A stretch of 34,527 nucleotides of DNA from a virus. The notes below the pieces were generated by a model that saw nothing but the letters and a program-made list of their open reading frames with translations, was not told the DNA's origin and did no database searches. The DNA lies in IMG/VR virus record IMGVR_UViG_3300048592_000257, positions 1-34,527 of that record; one strand, 5' to 3'. A program made the translations under genes and the position numbers. Shown one piece after another: positions 1 through 8,794 of the stretch (its first letter is position 1; each line of letters begins with the position of its first letter).

Positions 1-127
1 GCCGGCTGTTCAGTGTCTTGCTCGCGCCCGCCTGGAACAGTTCGACCTGCCGCGCCTTGCTGCGCAACCCTTCAGTCACGCCAAAGTCCACCGTGGACAC
101 CGCCAGCGCCGCGTGCGCGAGCCGCGC
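1..127. repeat. Left copy of 127-bp terminal direct repeat (circular junction)
   Basis: These 127 bases match the last 127 bases of the window exactly. A 127-base overlap equals the largest k-mer commonly used by short-read assemblers, so the simplest reading is a circular or circularly permuted molecule cut inside the endolysin gene. It is probably not a biological terminal repeat, because the endolysin reading frame continues correctly when the two copies are merged. Confidence 0.93.
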
Positions 128-187
128 GATGTCGGGATGCACGCCCATCAGGTGCCAGCGGCTACGGATGCTGAACTTGTACGGCAT
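1..187 (-). CDS. Endolysin (M15 L-alanyl-D-glutamate peptidase-like), 5' part
   Basis: This is the first 62 codons of the endolysin; the rest lies at the right end of the window. Starting from ATG at 187-185, the joined frame gives 153 aa beginning MPYKFSIRSR, with 462 nt adding up exactly across the merged 127-bp repeat. The N-terminus (GVHPDIARLAHAAL, then DFGVTEGLR) is the typical opening of phage M15 peptidases, which cleave the L-Ala-D-Glu bond of peptidoglycan stem peptides. The start lies inside the 3' ends of both Rz (stop at 162) and Rz1 (stop at 191), so lysis genes are tightly coupled. Catalytic residues are described with the 3' part. Confidence 0.88.
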   Translation of the reverse strand, partial: MPYKFSIRSRWHLMGVHPDIARLAHAALAVSTVDFGVTEGLRSKARQVELFQAGASKTLNSR

Positions 188-539
188 TGATCAGCGCTCC
201 GAGTTGCGCGGCGTAGTCGCGGCACTCGGCGAGGAGATCCCCAATATCTCGTCGAGCTGGCGGAGGAAGTCCGGCCGCGGCGGGATCAGCAGTTGCGCCG
301 GTGGCTGCGGGCAGGTCGGGACAGAGGTACACCCGGCGAGGAGGGCGATTGCGAGTGCGATCCAGCTCCGTCCGGTAGCTCTCGATGATGGTTCTGTTGC
401 TCGCATCCGCCGCCTCCCGTTGTTCTCGCTCCGCCCGCAGTATCCCGTTCTCGATCTGCCAGCCGTTGGTTTGCCATCCAGCACCGAATGCAGCCGCGAC
501 AACGACTGCACCAGCGACAGCCCGCCACGGGATGATCAC
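162..539 (-). CDS. Rz: Rz-like inner-membrane spanin
   Basis: A 125-aa protein with an N-terminal hydrophobic anchor (about residues 6-20) followed by a charged, helix-prone periplasmic region (EREQREAADASNRTIIESYR). This is the standard build of an i-spanin, which together with an outer-membrane lipoprotein fuses the two membranes in the last step of Gram-negative lysis. The call is strengthened by a lipoprotein ORF (191-406) nested inside it in another frame, as in lambda Rz/Rz1. The start is GTG at 539, overlapping the holin stop as GTGA. The sequence is not closely lambda-like, so the call rests on architecture and context. Confidence 0.82.
   Translation of the reverse strand: MIIPWRAVAGAVVVAAAFGAGWQTNGWQIENGILRAEREQREAADASNRTIIESYRTELDRTRNRPPRRVYLCPDLPAATGATADPAAAGLPPPARRDIGDLLAECRDYAAQLGALINAVQVQHP
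191..406 (-). CDS. Rz1: Rz1-like outer-membrane lipoprotein spanin, nested in Rz
   Basis: A 71-aa ORF wholly inside Rz in a different frame. From ATG at 406 it encodes a basic N-terminus, a hydrophobic signal segment (WIALAIALLAGC) and a lipobox ending at Cys26, where signal peptidase II would cut and acylate. The mature part is about 46 residues and starts proline-rich (CPQPPAQLLIPPRPDF), as Rz1 proteins do. It would sit in the outer membrane inner leaflet and bind Rz across the periplasm. Its stop at 191 is just upstream of the endolysin ATG at 187. An upstream in-frame start exists, but the ATG at 406 gives a proper-length signal peptide. Confidence 0.88.
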   Translation of the reverse strand: MRATEPSSRATGRSWIALAIALLAGCTSVPTCPQPPAQLLIPPRPDFLRQLDEILGISSPSAATTPRNSER

Positions 540-739
540 GGCTCGCGCTGCAACGGCAGCACGTTCTCGCGCTTGAGGTAGCCGACCAGCGCCGAGACGA
601 ACGTCACGGATGCCGCGACCAGCGTCGGGCGCAGCTCGATGCCGACCTGGGCGACCATCTCTGTTGCAAGCGTCATGCCCATACCGGCGAGCGTCGCCGC
701 GGTGATGGTGCTCGACGGTGGGCGCAGATTGTCGATCAT
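536..739 (-). CDS. Putative holin
   Basis: A 67-aa protein with two hydrophobic stretches (about residues 13-30 and 38-54) separated by a short polar turn and followed by a charged C-terminus (YLKRENVLPLQREP). This matches a small two-transmembrane holin, which makes the inner-membrane lesion that releases or activates the endolysin. It sits directly upstream of Rz/Rz1 and the endolysin, overlapping the Rz start by GTGA. No family-specific motif is visible, so the call is by topology and lysis-cassette position. The preceding membrane protein (751-1095) is the alternative holin candidate. Confidence 0.68.
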   Translation of the reverse strand: MIDNLRPPSSTITAATLAGMGMTLATEMVAQVGIELRPTLVAASVTFVSALVGYLKRENVLPLQREP

Positions 740-750
740 GGCCTGTACTC

Positions 751-1095
751 CTATTGCCTCTGTCGCAGCAGATCGGTGATGGTGCGCAGATCGTCCTTCA
801 GTTCGCGCCGCGTGGTGTCGATGGCGCCGCGCAGCTCGGCCACGGCCCGGTCGGTGCGATCGCGCCCCTCGGCCAGCTCCCGATGCAGACTGCCATGCAC
901 GGCCTCGTTGAGGTCGGCTTGCCGCTGGCAGTCGGCGCGGTTCGCCTTGGTGCGTTCCAGCTCATCGACCCGCACATCGACATCATCGAGCCTGCGCATC
1001 AGCACGTTCTTCGCGATCCAGCCCCACGCGCCGATGAGCAGCGCACCGAGCCAGCCGAACACCGTGGCCTGGAAGTGCGGCGATTGCTCATCCAC
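751..1095 (-). CDS. Membrane-anchored coiled-coil protein, lysis cassette
   Basis: A 114-aa protein with one N-terminal membrane segment (about residues 10-30, VFGWLGALLIGAWGWIA) followed by a long charged helix with heptad-like spacing (LDDVDVRVDELERTK and onward to the C-terminus). It lies between the spike-base-like gene and the holin, eleven bases from the latter. Similar single-TM plus coiled-coil proteins are common beside phage holins and are sometimes annotated as holin-like or lysis accessory proteins. I do not recognise a specific family. It could be a second holin or a holin regulator. Confidence 0.7.
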   Translation of the reverse strand: MDEQSPHFQATVFGWLGALLIGAWGWIAKNVLMRRLDDVDVRVDELERTKANRADCQRQADLNEAVHGSLHRELAEGRDRTDRAVAELRGAIDTTRRELKDDLRTITDLLRQRQ

Positions 1096-1101
1096 TGCGC
1101 G

Positions 1102-1362
1102 TCACTTGACCGCGACAATGCCGAGCGTCGCCGAGGCATCGCTGCCCGTGGCGAGAAAGCGCCGCGCGCTGTAGGGGTAATACGCCCCGCCGGTGACGAC
1201 CAGCGTGACGGTGCCGCCGGGCGCAGTGGCAGCATCCCACGGCTCGGCCGGCTCGATGACGAGCGTGCCGCTGCCGTTGACGTGGAACCCGCGGGCGCCG
1301 TCGTAGACCGTGGTGTCGGACAGCGTGACGGCGGTCAGCTTCTTGGCTGGGTCGGTTTTCAT
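1102..1362 (-). CDS. Small beta-rich protein, spike base-like (RCAP_Rcc01079 type)
   Basis: An 86-aa protein, rich in short beta-forming runs, with the pattern AVTLSDTT near the N-terminus, a central GTLVIEPA strand and the ending ATGSDASATLGIVAVK. The opening and the ATG-T-A-GIVAL-type ending resemble small phage proteins annotated as spike base protein, RCAP_Rcc01079 family. Its start overlaps the stop of the 1819-aa ejection protein by ATGA, so it is co-translated with virion genes. The family match is from memory of the pattern and should be treated as moderate. Confidence 0.66.
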   Translation of the reverse strand: MKTDPAKKLTAVTLSDTTVYDGARGFHVNGSGTLVIEPAEPWDAATAPGGTVTLVVTGGAYYPYSARRFLATGSDASATLGIVAVK

Positions 1363-4300
1363 GGTTGTTGCTCCTTGTTGCGCCCTTCGAGCGCGTCCCG
1401 GTATTGAGTGAGTTGTGTTGCGTCGAGCCCTTTGACGGCCCGCTCGAACAGCTCGTTCAGATCGGCCTGCAGGGCGTCCATGCGTGCGGTTTTCTGCTCC
1501 CCTGACAGCAGCGGGTCGCGCCGGATCGCCAACATGGCGGCGGAGATATCGCGCGCGGCATCCGCCACCTTCGCGCGGCCCCTGTCGAGAGCGAGTAACT
1601 GCGCCTTCTCGTCCTGTCCGAGGTAGCTGCCGAGGTCGTCGGTGCGGTTCTCGCGGCGGATTTTGGCGGCGGTCGCCACGACCTGAGTGACCTGGTCGGC
1701 CAGCTCGTAGAACCGCGTCTCGTAGGACGTGCGCCGATAGGGCGCCTCCCGCAGAAAGCGCCTGGCAATCGGCATCGTCGAGAGCTTACTGGCGGGATCC
1801 TCGCCGGCGCCGGGCGTCGTCACCAGCGAATCGGCCGCCATCAGTGCCCACTGACCGACCGTGCCGAGATAGCCGACGAGCAGCGCTTCAAGCCGCAGCG
1901 GCGACACACCGAACGCCCTGCCGATCGCCACCATGCTCTGCGCCGTCCACGGGCGATATTGCTCCTGCGGTTCGACGTTCTCCAATGAGCGCGGCACGAT
2001 CGGCGCGCCGGTCCAGTATTTGTTGCGGTAGAACACATCGATCAGCGGCTTGACAATTTGCGGTTCCGGGTCGAATGAGAACGTGTTGACCAGCGTGAAC
2101 AGGGCCGCATCCATCAGCGCCTTAGGCTGCCCCTCCTCCATGGCCCGCCACATCGCTTCGGGGATGGTCGAAAACAGCGCCCCCACCTCGAACGGCTTGG
2201 GGATCAGCGCAAAGGTGCTGGTGCCCGGCACCTTGATGGGCCAGTACAGCATCCTGGTTTCTTCCGGCAGCGCCTGGTAGTCGTCGTCGTCCTTGTTCAG
2301 CGCGTAGAGCAGCAGCGCCGGCAGGGTCACGCCGAGCAGCGAGCGCGTCGCGAACCGCAGCGCCCGATCGCCGCCCCAGCCCTGCCGCCCGTTGCGCTCG
2401 AACAGCTCGCGCTCAAGTCGATACAGCCCTTGCAAGCGCGCACCGAGGAACGGCACGGAGTTAGTGAAAAAACGCACGATCTCCGACGTGCCGCGCATGG
2501 CGAAGTCCGAAGATATTTCCCGGCCGGCAAAGGCGGCTTGCCGCTTGGTGGCGCCCTGCGACCGCAGCCGCTTGTACTCGGCCAGCCGCGTCGCCAGCTC
2601 GAAGCTCTGCCCCCACTGGTCCCAGAAGTCGGCAATCTTGGCGGGCGTGTCAAGCAGGTGGTGCCGGTCGATTCGATGCAGGGCCAGCACGAGCCGCTTG
2701 GTCTCGTCGCTCACGCTGTTGCCGAACCCGCCGCCGTTGGCGAGGAAATCTTTAAAGTCCTGGCTTTCCGTGAAGATGTCATAGAAGGCCGCGACGGAAT
2801 CCGTGACCGGCCACTGCCCGCCCCGCGAGAGCGTGTACGCCTGAAAGCTATCGCGCAGCAGGTTCGCGATTTGGAACTCTGGCGTGACAGTCACGCCGCG
2901 GGTCAGGACGCGCTTGGGCAGCCCGAGCGCCTGCTCGACCAGCGTCAGCGGGCGCGGATGATTGATCTCCTGCAGGCTTTGCCACAGCAGCGCGTCGCCG
3001 ATCTGGAACCATACCCGTTCACCGTTGATGAGAATCGAATCGACCTCGTCGATGTTCGGCGGGTGCCCGGTGGTGAAAAACGTCGCCTGCCGTTGCAGCG
3101 CATCGAGCGCCGCCCCGCCGCGGGCGTTGGCCGCGCCGGTCAGCACCGCGATCGCCGCACCCACTTGCAGGTAATGCATCCGGTCCTGCGCGGAAGCGTC
3201 GGGGGCCAAGGCGCGCGCCTCGGCCTCGTCGAGCAGCTTCCGCAGCGTCTCCTCGACCTGCATCATCTGCACCTTCACCACCTGCGTCGATGTCGGCACG
3301 CGCACCGCAAAGCGCGCGCCGGCCCGCCGCGACTCGATGAGCTTGAATAACTGGCGCTTCGCCATGTTTTTCAGACTGGCGTGGACGATCAGCGCCGTGT
3401 TGAGTGTGATGTTCTCAAGGGTGTCGTTGAGGTTTGTCGTGCCGCCGGTCAGCCGCTTGAACACCGACCCCACGGCGCGGCGCCCGGAATCGCCGGCGAA
3501 GGTCTCGCCGCCGAGCGATTCGGCGATGCGGTAAAACGGCACATAGTTCTGATACATCCGTTCCCAGATCGCGCGGGTCTCGCCCGAGACGATGCCGCTC
3601 TGCTGGGCAAAGTCCATCAGCCGCTTGGTGTATTCCTGATATTTGTAGAACGCGGTCTTGATTTCTGCGGCGCGCGGGCTGTTGTTGCCCTTGGCGAGCA
3701 GGGCGCGGATCTCGTCCTCACTGAACAGGTTCTCTTTCCCGTAACGCATCAGCTCGGCGGCCCGCCGCCCGACGAAGTACGCCATCGCGTCGTCCATGTA
3801 CTCGCCGACCGGCGCGAAGATCTGCCGCAGTCCCTCGCCGCTGAATTCCAGATCGCCGTTTGCCGACCACCGCAGGGTGCCGTAGTTGATGAACTGGTTG
3901 GCAATGTTGCGGGCGCCGGCGAGCAGCCGCACCGATTCGTACACGTTGCCGACGCGCCCGGTCACTTCGCGCTCGACCACCTTGATAGCGTGCATCCGAT
4001 CGACCATTGACTGCAGCGCTCGGTCGCCCCAGCCGGCGAGCAGTGCATCGAGCCGCTGGCGCAGCGGCGGGGCCTTGCCGCCGATCTTCGACAGCGCCCG
4101 CGCCTCGGCGCCCTGCAGATACCATTCGTGCATTCGCAGTTGCACGCGCGCGAGCTTGTCGTAAATGCCGAGCCGCTGCGTCTCGGCGACGAATGCCTCG
4201 AAGAAGGTCGGCGCCTTGGCGACCGCTTCGATCTGCTGCGTCAGAAACAGCCGGCCGAACTCGGCGAAGCCCTCATTGACCTTCTTGGCGTCGTAGCTGA

Positions 4301-6818
4301 TGCCCTTCAATTCGTCGGCAAACCGCCGCTCGTGGTAGAGCGTTCGCAGCGTCGGGAATTCCCGATCAATCCAGTGAAAAACCTCGTGCGCGGTGATTTC
4401 CAGGTCGTTGTGCTTCCTGATGCGCACTTCGCCTGTTTTTGGCCTATGGAACCCAAGCAGCGCCTTCGGCCCCTTGAATGGCTTGCCCTGATACACCTTG
4501 ACGCCGAACAGTCGCTGGAACAGATCCATGACATGCTCGCGGCGCACCGGCTCTTTCGGCGGGGCTATCGGCCGGGTCTGGCCGGCGATGGTGAACGGCG
4601 TCGGTTGCGCCGGCGCGCCCCTGGCCTGGTACAGCGACACATAGGCGGCGCCCGGCGCGTTCTCGCGCGGGGCGAGTGATGCCTCGAAGTCGGGCGGCGC
4701 CTCCTTTTGCGGCGCGGCGGGCTGGGTTTCTGTGACATCGTCCGATTGCTGACTGGTTCCTGCGGGGGCTACACTTGAGCCAGTAGGCGGTGCGCTGGAA
4801 GCCGTTTCGGACGTTAGGGACCGGGGGCCGTCAGGCAGCACGGGACCGTCCAGTTGGCCGCCTACGCTCTTTCCACCGCGCGCCGCATTGGTTTTCAGGT
4901 ACGACCGAACCGTATTTGGGTGATCCTTGAAGAAGGACACCACGGACAGCCGCTCGCCGTGTTTCTTCCCCGCCAGCACTTCCGCCACATAGGCGTAACC
5001 GCTCTTGGCATCGACGGCTGCGAGCGCGATGCGCGGCCCCTGATCGCCAGTTCCCTGCTTCAGCAGCACGGCGCTGTCATAGTTGGCCGTCAGCCACGGG
5101 AGGACGCGCCAGTCGTCTGACGTCAGCTCGGGATGATTGCCGTGAACATGGCGCACGGTATTCGCCCGGATCTGCTCGCGAGCGCTTGAGCCAACATCAA
5201 CGCCCGTCCGGGCAAGAAGATCCTGGCGCTTCTCCTCGCTGACCGGCGCAATGATCTCTACGCTTCGGTTGTCGCGCGGATTGGCGCCAACGCGCTGCAC
5301 AAACGACACCAGCTTGTCGGCAGCAAATCGGATCCTCTGGTCCGCCCGCCGAACCTCGTCAGCAATTCGCCTGCCAGGTGCCCCTGCAAGCCCCGCAGGG
5401 GCGGCCGCCGATACAGCGGGAGGAACGGCCGGGATCGGTGGCGTGTCCTCCTGCGGGGCCTGCGGGACGTCGGTTGTGGCGGCGGTGTCAATCCCCGTAA
5501 TTGGTCCCGTTTCGGGGGTAATTGTGGGGATAGACGCGGGCGGCTCCGGTTGGGTGGCTGCCGGCGCTGGCGCCGGACCTTCCTGGATTTCTGGCGTGGC
5601 GCGAGTTGGCGCGACAGGCGGCACTTCCGGGCTTTGCCGTCCAATGACGTCCGGGCCTTCCGGTACGCGAACGTCGCCGGCCTGCACGCCGGGCGGAGTG
5701 TACGGGGGTGCCGGGGATTCTGGCGCCGCAGTTGCGGTAGGCGCTGGCGGCTCCTCCTCGACCGGCGGCATCGCCGGCGGCGCTACGTCGATGCTGGGCT
5801 CCGGGCGCCGGCGGCGCCGCATCTCCACGGCACGCTCCTCGGCCCTGCGGTTGGCGCGCTCGCGGGCGGCGCGCATCAGCCCGCCGACGCTCAGTTGCGC
5901 GCCGCCGCCTGCGATGGTCGCCGCTGTGGTATCGCGCACGGCATCGAGAAAGTCCTTGGTGGTCACATCGTCGCGCAGCCCGAGCCGGTAGTCGTCTACG
6001 ATCTGCGCAATCGAGGTGATGTTCTCGCCCGGAAGCTCGGTCGCCGCGAACTTGATCAGCTCCTTGTAGAGCGGCAGGCTTCCCTTGGCGGCACCGTACA
6101 GGGCCTTACCGGGGCCGAACTCGGTAAGCCCTTCCAGAGCGCCGAGCGCCACTCCGCTGCCGAGTGCTTCGGCTTCGCTGCCGCCAGCGTCGAGCACTTC
6201 GCGCCGCCGCGACAAGCCACTACCGGCGGCCAGCGTAGAAGCGCCCACCACCGGGCCGCCGACCAGCGTAGCCGGCAGGGACACCGCCGCGCTGGAAAGC
6301 CCAGAGACCACGGCCCGCTCGATGAGCCCGGCATCCGCCGGCAATGCTTCCTGTTGACCTTCACGGGCCGCCCTTGCGATGCCGGCCTTTTCGGCCGACC
6401 GGCCGCGCTGGACTAGCGACTGCGTGAACTTGTCCGCCGCCTGCTCGCCGAGCCCGGCCTGCATGAACTGGCGTGCCTGGGTGTCGGCGACTTTCGCCTC
6501 GATGTCGTTCAGGGCACTGCCTGCGCTCGCCAGCCAGTCGGTCGTTGTTGCGCCGAGCATCTGTGCGGTTTCGCCCGGCATACGCGGCGCCACTCGTGAG
6601 ACCTCGTGCGCCTGCGCCGGCGACATGACCATGCCCGGCGCCGCCGTGCTGCGGTTGCCGAGCGCGGCCAGCTTCTCGCCGATGCGCTCCGTCCACGACT
6701 TGCCGGACCCCGCATCGACAGATACCAGATCGAATTCCTGCGGATCGTAGGCAACCGGCGCCCCCGGTTCTGATCCGACGACCTCGAACTCCTGCGGGTT
6801 GTAGGACAGTCCAGGCAT
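1359..6818 (-). CDS. Giant multidomain ejection/polyvalent protein (1819 aa) with zincin motif
   Basis: By position and size this is the internal virion protein expected to enter the cell with the DNA, the counterpart of P22 gp16 or T7 gp16. Visible parts in order: two short N-terminal repeats (YNPQEF at 6, YDPQEF at 24); a hydrophobic glycine/alanine-rich stretch around 165-235; a proline-rich linker around 340-480; a region around 490-660 with RHVHGNH at 556-562 that resembles phage barnase/EndoU-type (PBECR) nuclease domains; a zinc-peptidase motif HEVFH at 811-815 with a possible third ligand in NEGFAEF at 848-854; and a long C-terminal region (about 1250-1700, with DDDDY near 1510) resembling large polyvalent protein-associated domain LPD38. 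Start and stop overlap neighbours by ATGA. Domain names are inferred by pattern; the HExxH is directly visible. Confidence 0.82.
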   Translation of the reverse strand: MPGLSYNPQEFEVVGSEPGAPVAYDPQEFDLVSVDAGSGKSWTERIGEKLAALGNRSTAAPGMVMSPAQAHEVSRVAPRMPGETAQMLGATTTDWLASAGSALNDIEAKVADTQARQFMQAGLGEQAADKFTQSLVQRGRSAEKAGIARAAREGQQEALPADAGLIERAVVSGLSSAAVSLPATLVGGPVVGASTLAAGSGLSRRREVLDAGGSEAEALGSGVALGALEGLTEFGPGKALYGAAKGSLPLYKELIKFAATELPGENITSIAQIVDDYRLGLRDDVTTKDFLDAVRDTTAATIAGGGAQLSVGGLMRAARERANRRAEERAVEMRRRRRPEPSIDVAPPAMPPVEEEPPAPTATAAPESPAPPYTPPGVQAGDVRVPEGPDVIGRQSPEVPPVAPTRATPEIQEGPAPAPAATQPEPPASIPTITPETGPITGIDTAATTDVPQAPQEDTPPIPAVPPAVSAAAPAGLAGAPGRRIADEVRRADQRIRFAADKLVSFVQRVGANPRDNRSVEIIAPVSEEKRQDLLARTGVDVGSSAREQIRANTVRHVHGNHPELTSDDWRVLPWLTANYDSAVLLKQGTGDQGPRIALAAVDAKSGYAYVAEVLAGKKHGERLSVVSFFKDHPNTVRSYLKTNAARGGKSVGGQLDGPVLPDGPRSLTSETASSAPPTGSSVAPAGTSQQSDDVTETQPAAPQKEAPPDFEASLAPRENAPGAAYVSLYQARGAPAQPTPFTIAGQTRPIAPPKEPVRREHVMDLFQRLFGVKVYQGKPFKGPKALLGFHRPKTGEVRIRKHNDLEITAHEVFHWIDREFPTLRTLYHERRFADELKGISYDAKKVNEGFAEFGRLFLTQQIEAVAKAPTFFEAFVAETQRLGIYDKLARVQLRMHEWYLQGAEARALSKIGGKAPPLRQRLDALLAGWGDRALQSMVDRMHAIKVVEREVTGRVGNVYESVRLLAGARNIANQFINYGTLRWSANGDLEFSGEGLRQIFAPVGEYMDDAMAYFVGRRAAELMRYGKENLFSEDEIRALLAKGNNSPRAAEIKTAFYKYQEYTKRLMDFAQQSGIVSGETRAIWERMYQNYVPFYRIAESLGGETFAGDSGRRAVGSVFKRLTGGTTNLNDTLENITLNTALIVHASLKNMAKRQLFKLIESRRAGARFAVRVPTSTQVVKVQMMQVEETLRKLLDEAEARALAPDASAQDRMHYLQVGAAIAVLTGAANARGGAALDALQRQATFFTTGHPPNIDEVDSILINGERVWFQIGDALLWQSLQEINHPRPLTLVEQALGLPKRVLTRGVTVTPEFQIANLLRDSFQAYTLSRGGQWPVTDSVAAFYDIFTESQDFKDFLANGGGFGNSVSDETKRLVLALHRIDRHHLLDTPAKIADFWDQWGQSFELATRLAEYKRLRSQGATKRQAAFAGREISSDFAMRGTSEIVRFFTNSVPFLGARLQGLYRLERELFERNGRQGWGGDRALRFATRSLLGVTLPALLLYALNKDDDDYQALPEETRMLYWPIKVPGTSTFALIPKPFEVGALFSTIPEAMWRAMEEGQPKALMDAALFTLVNTFSFDPEPQIVKPLIDVFYRNKYWTGAPIVPRSLENVEPQEQYRPWTAQSMVAIGRAFGVSPLRLEALLVGYLGTVGQWALMAADSLVTTPGAGEDPASKLSTMPIARRFLREAPYRRTSYETRFYELADQVTQVVATAAKIRRENRTDDLGSYLGQDEKAQLLALDRGRAKVADAARDISAAMLAIRRDPLLSGEQKTARMDALQADLNELFERAVKGLDATQLTQYRDALEGRNKEQQP

Positions 6819-7825
6819 CAGAGCGGCACGAGGCTACCGTCAGGCTGTACTCGGAACTGCGCGCCGTCAGATTTGCGCCGCACGACGCTACCCGGCGGCG
6901 GCGGTTGCGGCGTGTCACCTCCCGGCGGCGCGGGGCTGCTGCCGGTCTGGTCGGGCGGCTGTAGCGCCTGATAGACGGCGGTGGAGTGGTCTAGCTCCCC
7001 CGCTCCGGCCATATACGCCTGCGATGCCCGAGACGCGATATCCTGCACGCGGACCGCCGTGTCCCGGTCCAGCCCGGCGATGACTTGCTTCTCGGGATCC
7101 CAGATCCCGCCAAAGAGCCCGGCCGCCTGCCGATAGATCGCATTGGTGTCGGATGCGGTGAAGCGAAACGGCTTCGGTTGCGCGCTCGCCGGCTTCGGTG
7201 CGCGGCGACCGACCGCTTGATCGGGGCTGGCATAGGTGATATTGCCGGCCTCGTCCTCGACCGGCAGCGGCCGCCCCGGTGTGCGCGGCTGCTGCGGGCG
7301 GATGGTGGTCACGCCGCCGACCTTGCCCGTGTTGCGGTCGCGCTGGCCGACAACCACGGCGCCGTCGGGACTGCGATACAGCTCCTCGAAGGCGCCGTAA
7401 GCGTCCTCAATCTTGTCGCCAGTGCGCGCCAGGTAGCTTTTGATCCACGCGGGATCGTACTGTTCCGGCATTGCGTTGGCCGGGAAGCCCACGCCCTCTA
7501 GCCCGGCGCGAAATTGGCTGTAATTTTTTTCGCTGAGGTATGGCAGCATCCGGTCAACGTAAGTCGCTGCCTTCGTCATGCCGTCGATCTGCCGGGTTAG
7601 CAGATCCTGCCCCGTCTGCGGATGGCCCGCCGCCGCGAGCGCACGCGCATGCGCCGCCGCGCTGTACTCGCCGGTCTGCGGGTCGATCGCCGCCCGGCCG
7701 GTCTCCTGCAGCACCTTCTGCAGGCCGACGCGCTGTTCCAGTAATTCGTTGCGCGACCGCTGCTCTTTGGCCGCGTCCGCCGCCGCGTAAATACGCGCCA
7801 GATCGAAAGTTTCACCTAATGCCAT
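6818..7825 (-). CDS. Putative ejection/virion protein (335 aa)
   Basis: A 335-aa protein with a helical N-terminal half (charged helix from about residue 5 to 45, then further amphipathic helices to about 160) and a low-complexity, proline-rich C-terminal third (PAPPGGDTPQPPPPG) ending in a small KSDGAQFRVQPDGSLVPL tail. I recognise no enzymatic motif. It lies between two other ejection-type genes, with ATGA coupling into the 1819-aa protein, which corresponds to the P22 gp7/gp20/gp16 position. A role as an internal or ejection protein is therefore inferred from synteny only. Confidence 0.72.
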   Translation of the reverse strand: MALGETFDLARIYAAADAAKEQRSRNELLEQRVGLQKVLQETGRAAIDPQTGEYSAAAHARALAAAGHPQTGQDLLTRQIDGMTKAATYVDRMLPYLSEKNYSQFRAGLEGVGFPANAMPEQYDPAWIKSYLARTGDKIEDAYGAFEELYRSPDGAVVVGQRDRNTGKVGGVTTIRPQQPRTPGRPLPVEDEAGNITYASPDQAVGRRAPKPASAQPKPFRFTASDTNAIYRQAAGLFGGIWDPEKQVIAGLDRDTAVRVQDIASRASQAYMAGAGELDHSTAVYQALQPPDQTGSSPAPPGGDTPQPPPPGSVVRRKSDGAQFRVQPDGSLVPL

Positions 7826-7834
7826 AGGACACCC

Positions 7835-8794
7835 TCAATTCCGCGCGTTGTAATAGACCCAGTTGCCGAGCCCGCCCTGGATTGAATTGTTGATGCCCTC
7901 GGCGCCGGCCAGATACGAGGAGGCGCGCTGCGCGCCCGAGGACATATTCGATTGCGAGATGACGTTGGCGGCGTTGGCGCCGGCCGCCGCCGTGCTGCCG
8001 GTCGCCGACTGGCCGACGCCGGCGAGCGACTGCAGGCCGGACAGCCATCTGCCCCACTCGTCGCTTGCCACGCCCTGCGCATAGTTCTCCGTCGCCTTGA
8101 GCGCGCCGCCGCTGAACAATCGGCCTCGCGCCGCGGCGCTGCGCTCGATTGCCTTCTGCCCCTCGCTCAGTCGGAAGCGGTAGCCGGGCGACTCGTAAAA
8201 CCCGCCCGTGCGATCGACTGGCTGGCCGGTCCCGCCGCCGGAGCTGAAACCCACGTCACCGATACTGTCACCGCCGCCGATATAGGCGCCGCCCTGCGTG
8301 GCTCCACCGGGCCGCGCGCCGCCGGTGTAAAAGCCCGCGCCCTGGCCGACGCCAGTATTGTCCTGACGGGTGATCTGCCGGTCGATGTAGGTGCGCATGT
8401 TTTGGTTGATGCCCTTCGGCCCCTGCGTCACCGCGTAGCCGGCGCCGAGGTAGTCGCCCACATACTTGTCCCAGTCGGCATCAGTCTTGCCGAGCTTCAG
8501 CCACTCCGCGGGGGCCGCGATGCGGCTGTACTTGGCGAGCGGCGACGCATCGGGGCTGCCGGGCGCGGCCGGCCTGGCAATGCCGTAGATGTCCGCGAGC
8601 GCGCCGAGCGCCCCGGTGCCGACCTCGCGATACGGACGAAAATCCTCGCGCGTGGTGTCGTACTGGCGGCGTTGCTCGCCCACGCTCGCCGCGTTGGCGT
8701 CCTTGCTCGCGTCGGCTGCCTTTTTCGAGCCAATGAAGCTGCTCGCGCCGCCGATAATGGCGCTTCCGGCTACCGCTGCTGCAATCCAAGACAT
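7835..8794 (-). CDS. Putative DNA ejection/transfer protein (319 aa)
   Basis: A 319-aa protein beginning MSWIAAAVAGSAIIGG, a hydrophobic Gly/Ala-rich segment, then a charged helix (KKAADASKDANAAS), a glycine-rich middle (about 160-200), and an alanine-rich helical C-terminus containing SPGYRFRLSEGQKAIERSAA and RGRLFSGGALKATENYAQG. The SPGYxFRLxEGxxAIExSAAARG block is widespread in podophage virion proteins annotated as DNA transfer or internal proteins. I chose ATG at 8794 because an AGGGAG site lies about ten bases upstream; GTG at 8803 is too close to it. It overlaps the cupin-like gene by 25 bases. Confidence 0.78.
   Translation of the reverse strand: MSWIAAAVAGSAIIGGASSFIGSKKAADASKDANAASVGEQRRQYDTTREDFRPYREVGTGALGALADIYGIARPAAPGSPDASPLAKYSRIAAPAEWLKLGKTDADWDKYVGDYLGAGYAVTQGPKGINQNMRTYIDRQITRQDNTGVGQGAGFYTGGARPGGATQGGAYIGGGDSIGDVGFSSGGGTGQPVDRTGGFYESPGYRFRLSEGQKAIERSAAARGRLFSGGALKATENYAQGVASDEWGRWLSGLQSLAGVGQSATGSTAAAGANAANVISQSNMSSGAQRASSYLAGAEGINNSIQGGLGNWVYYNARN

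Noticed and set aside
1-127. Terminal repeat as a biological direct terminal repeat (T7-like)
   Set aside because: The length equals a common assembly k-mer, it lies in the middle of the endolysin gene, and P22-like terminases package by headful from circular or concatemeric DNA.
2430-3350. Long plus-strand ORF (306 codons) opposite the ejection gene
   Set aside because: It lies wholly inside the 1819-aa gene on the other strand; composition is the arginine/proline-rich shadow typical of GC-rich DNA and there is no motif or ribosome site.
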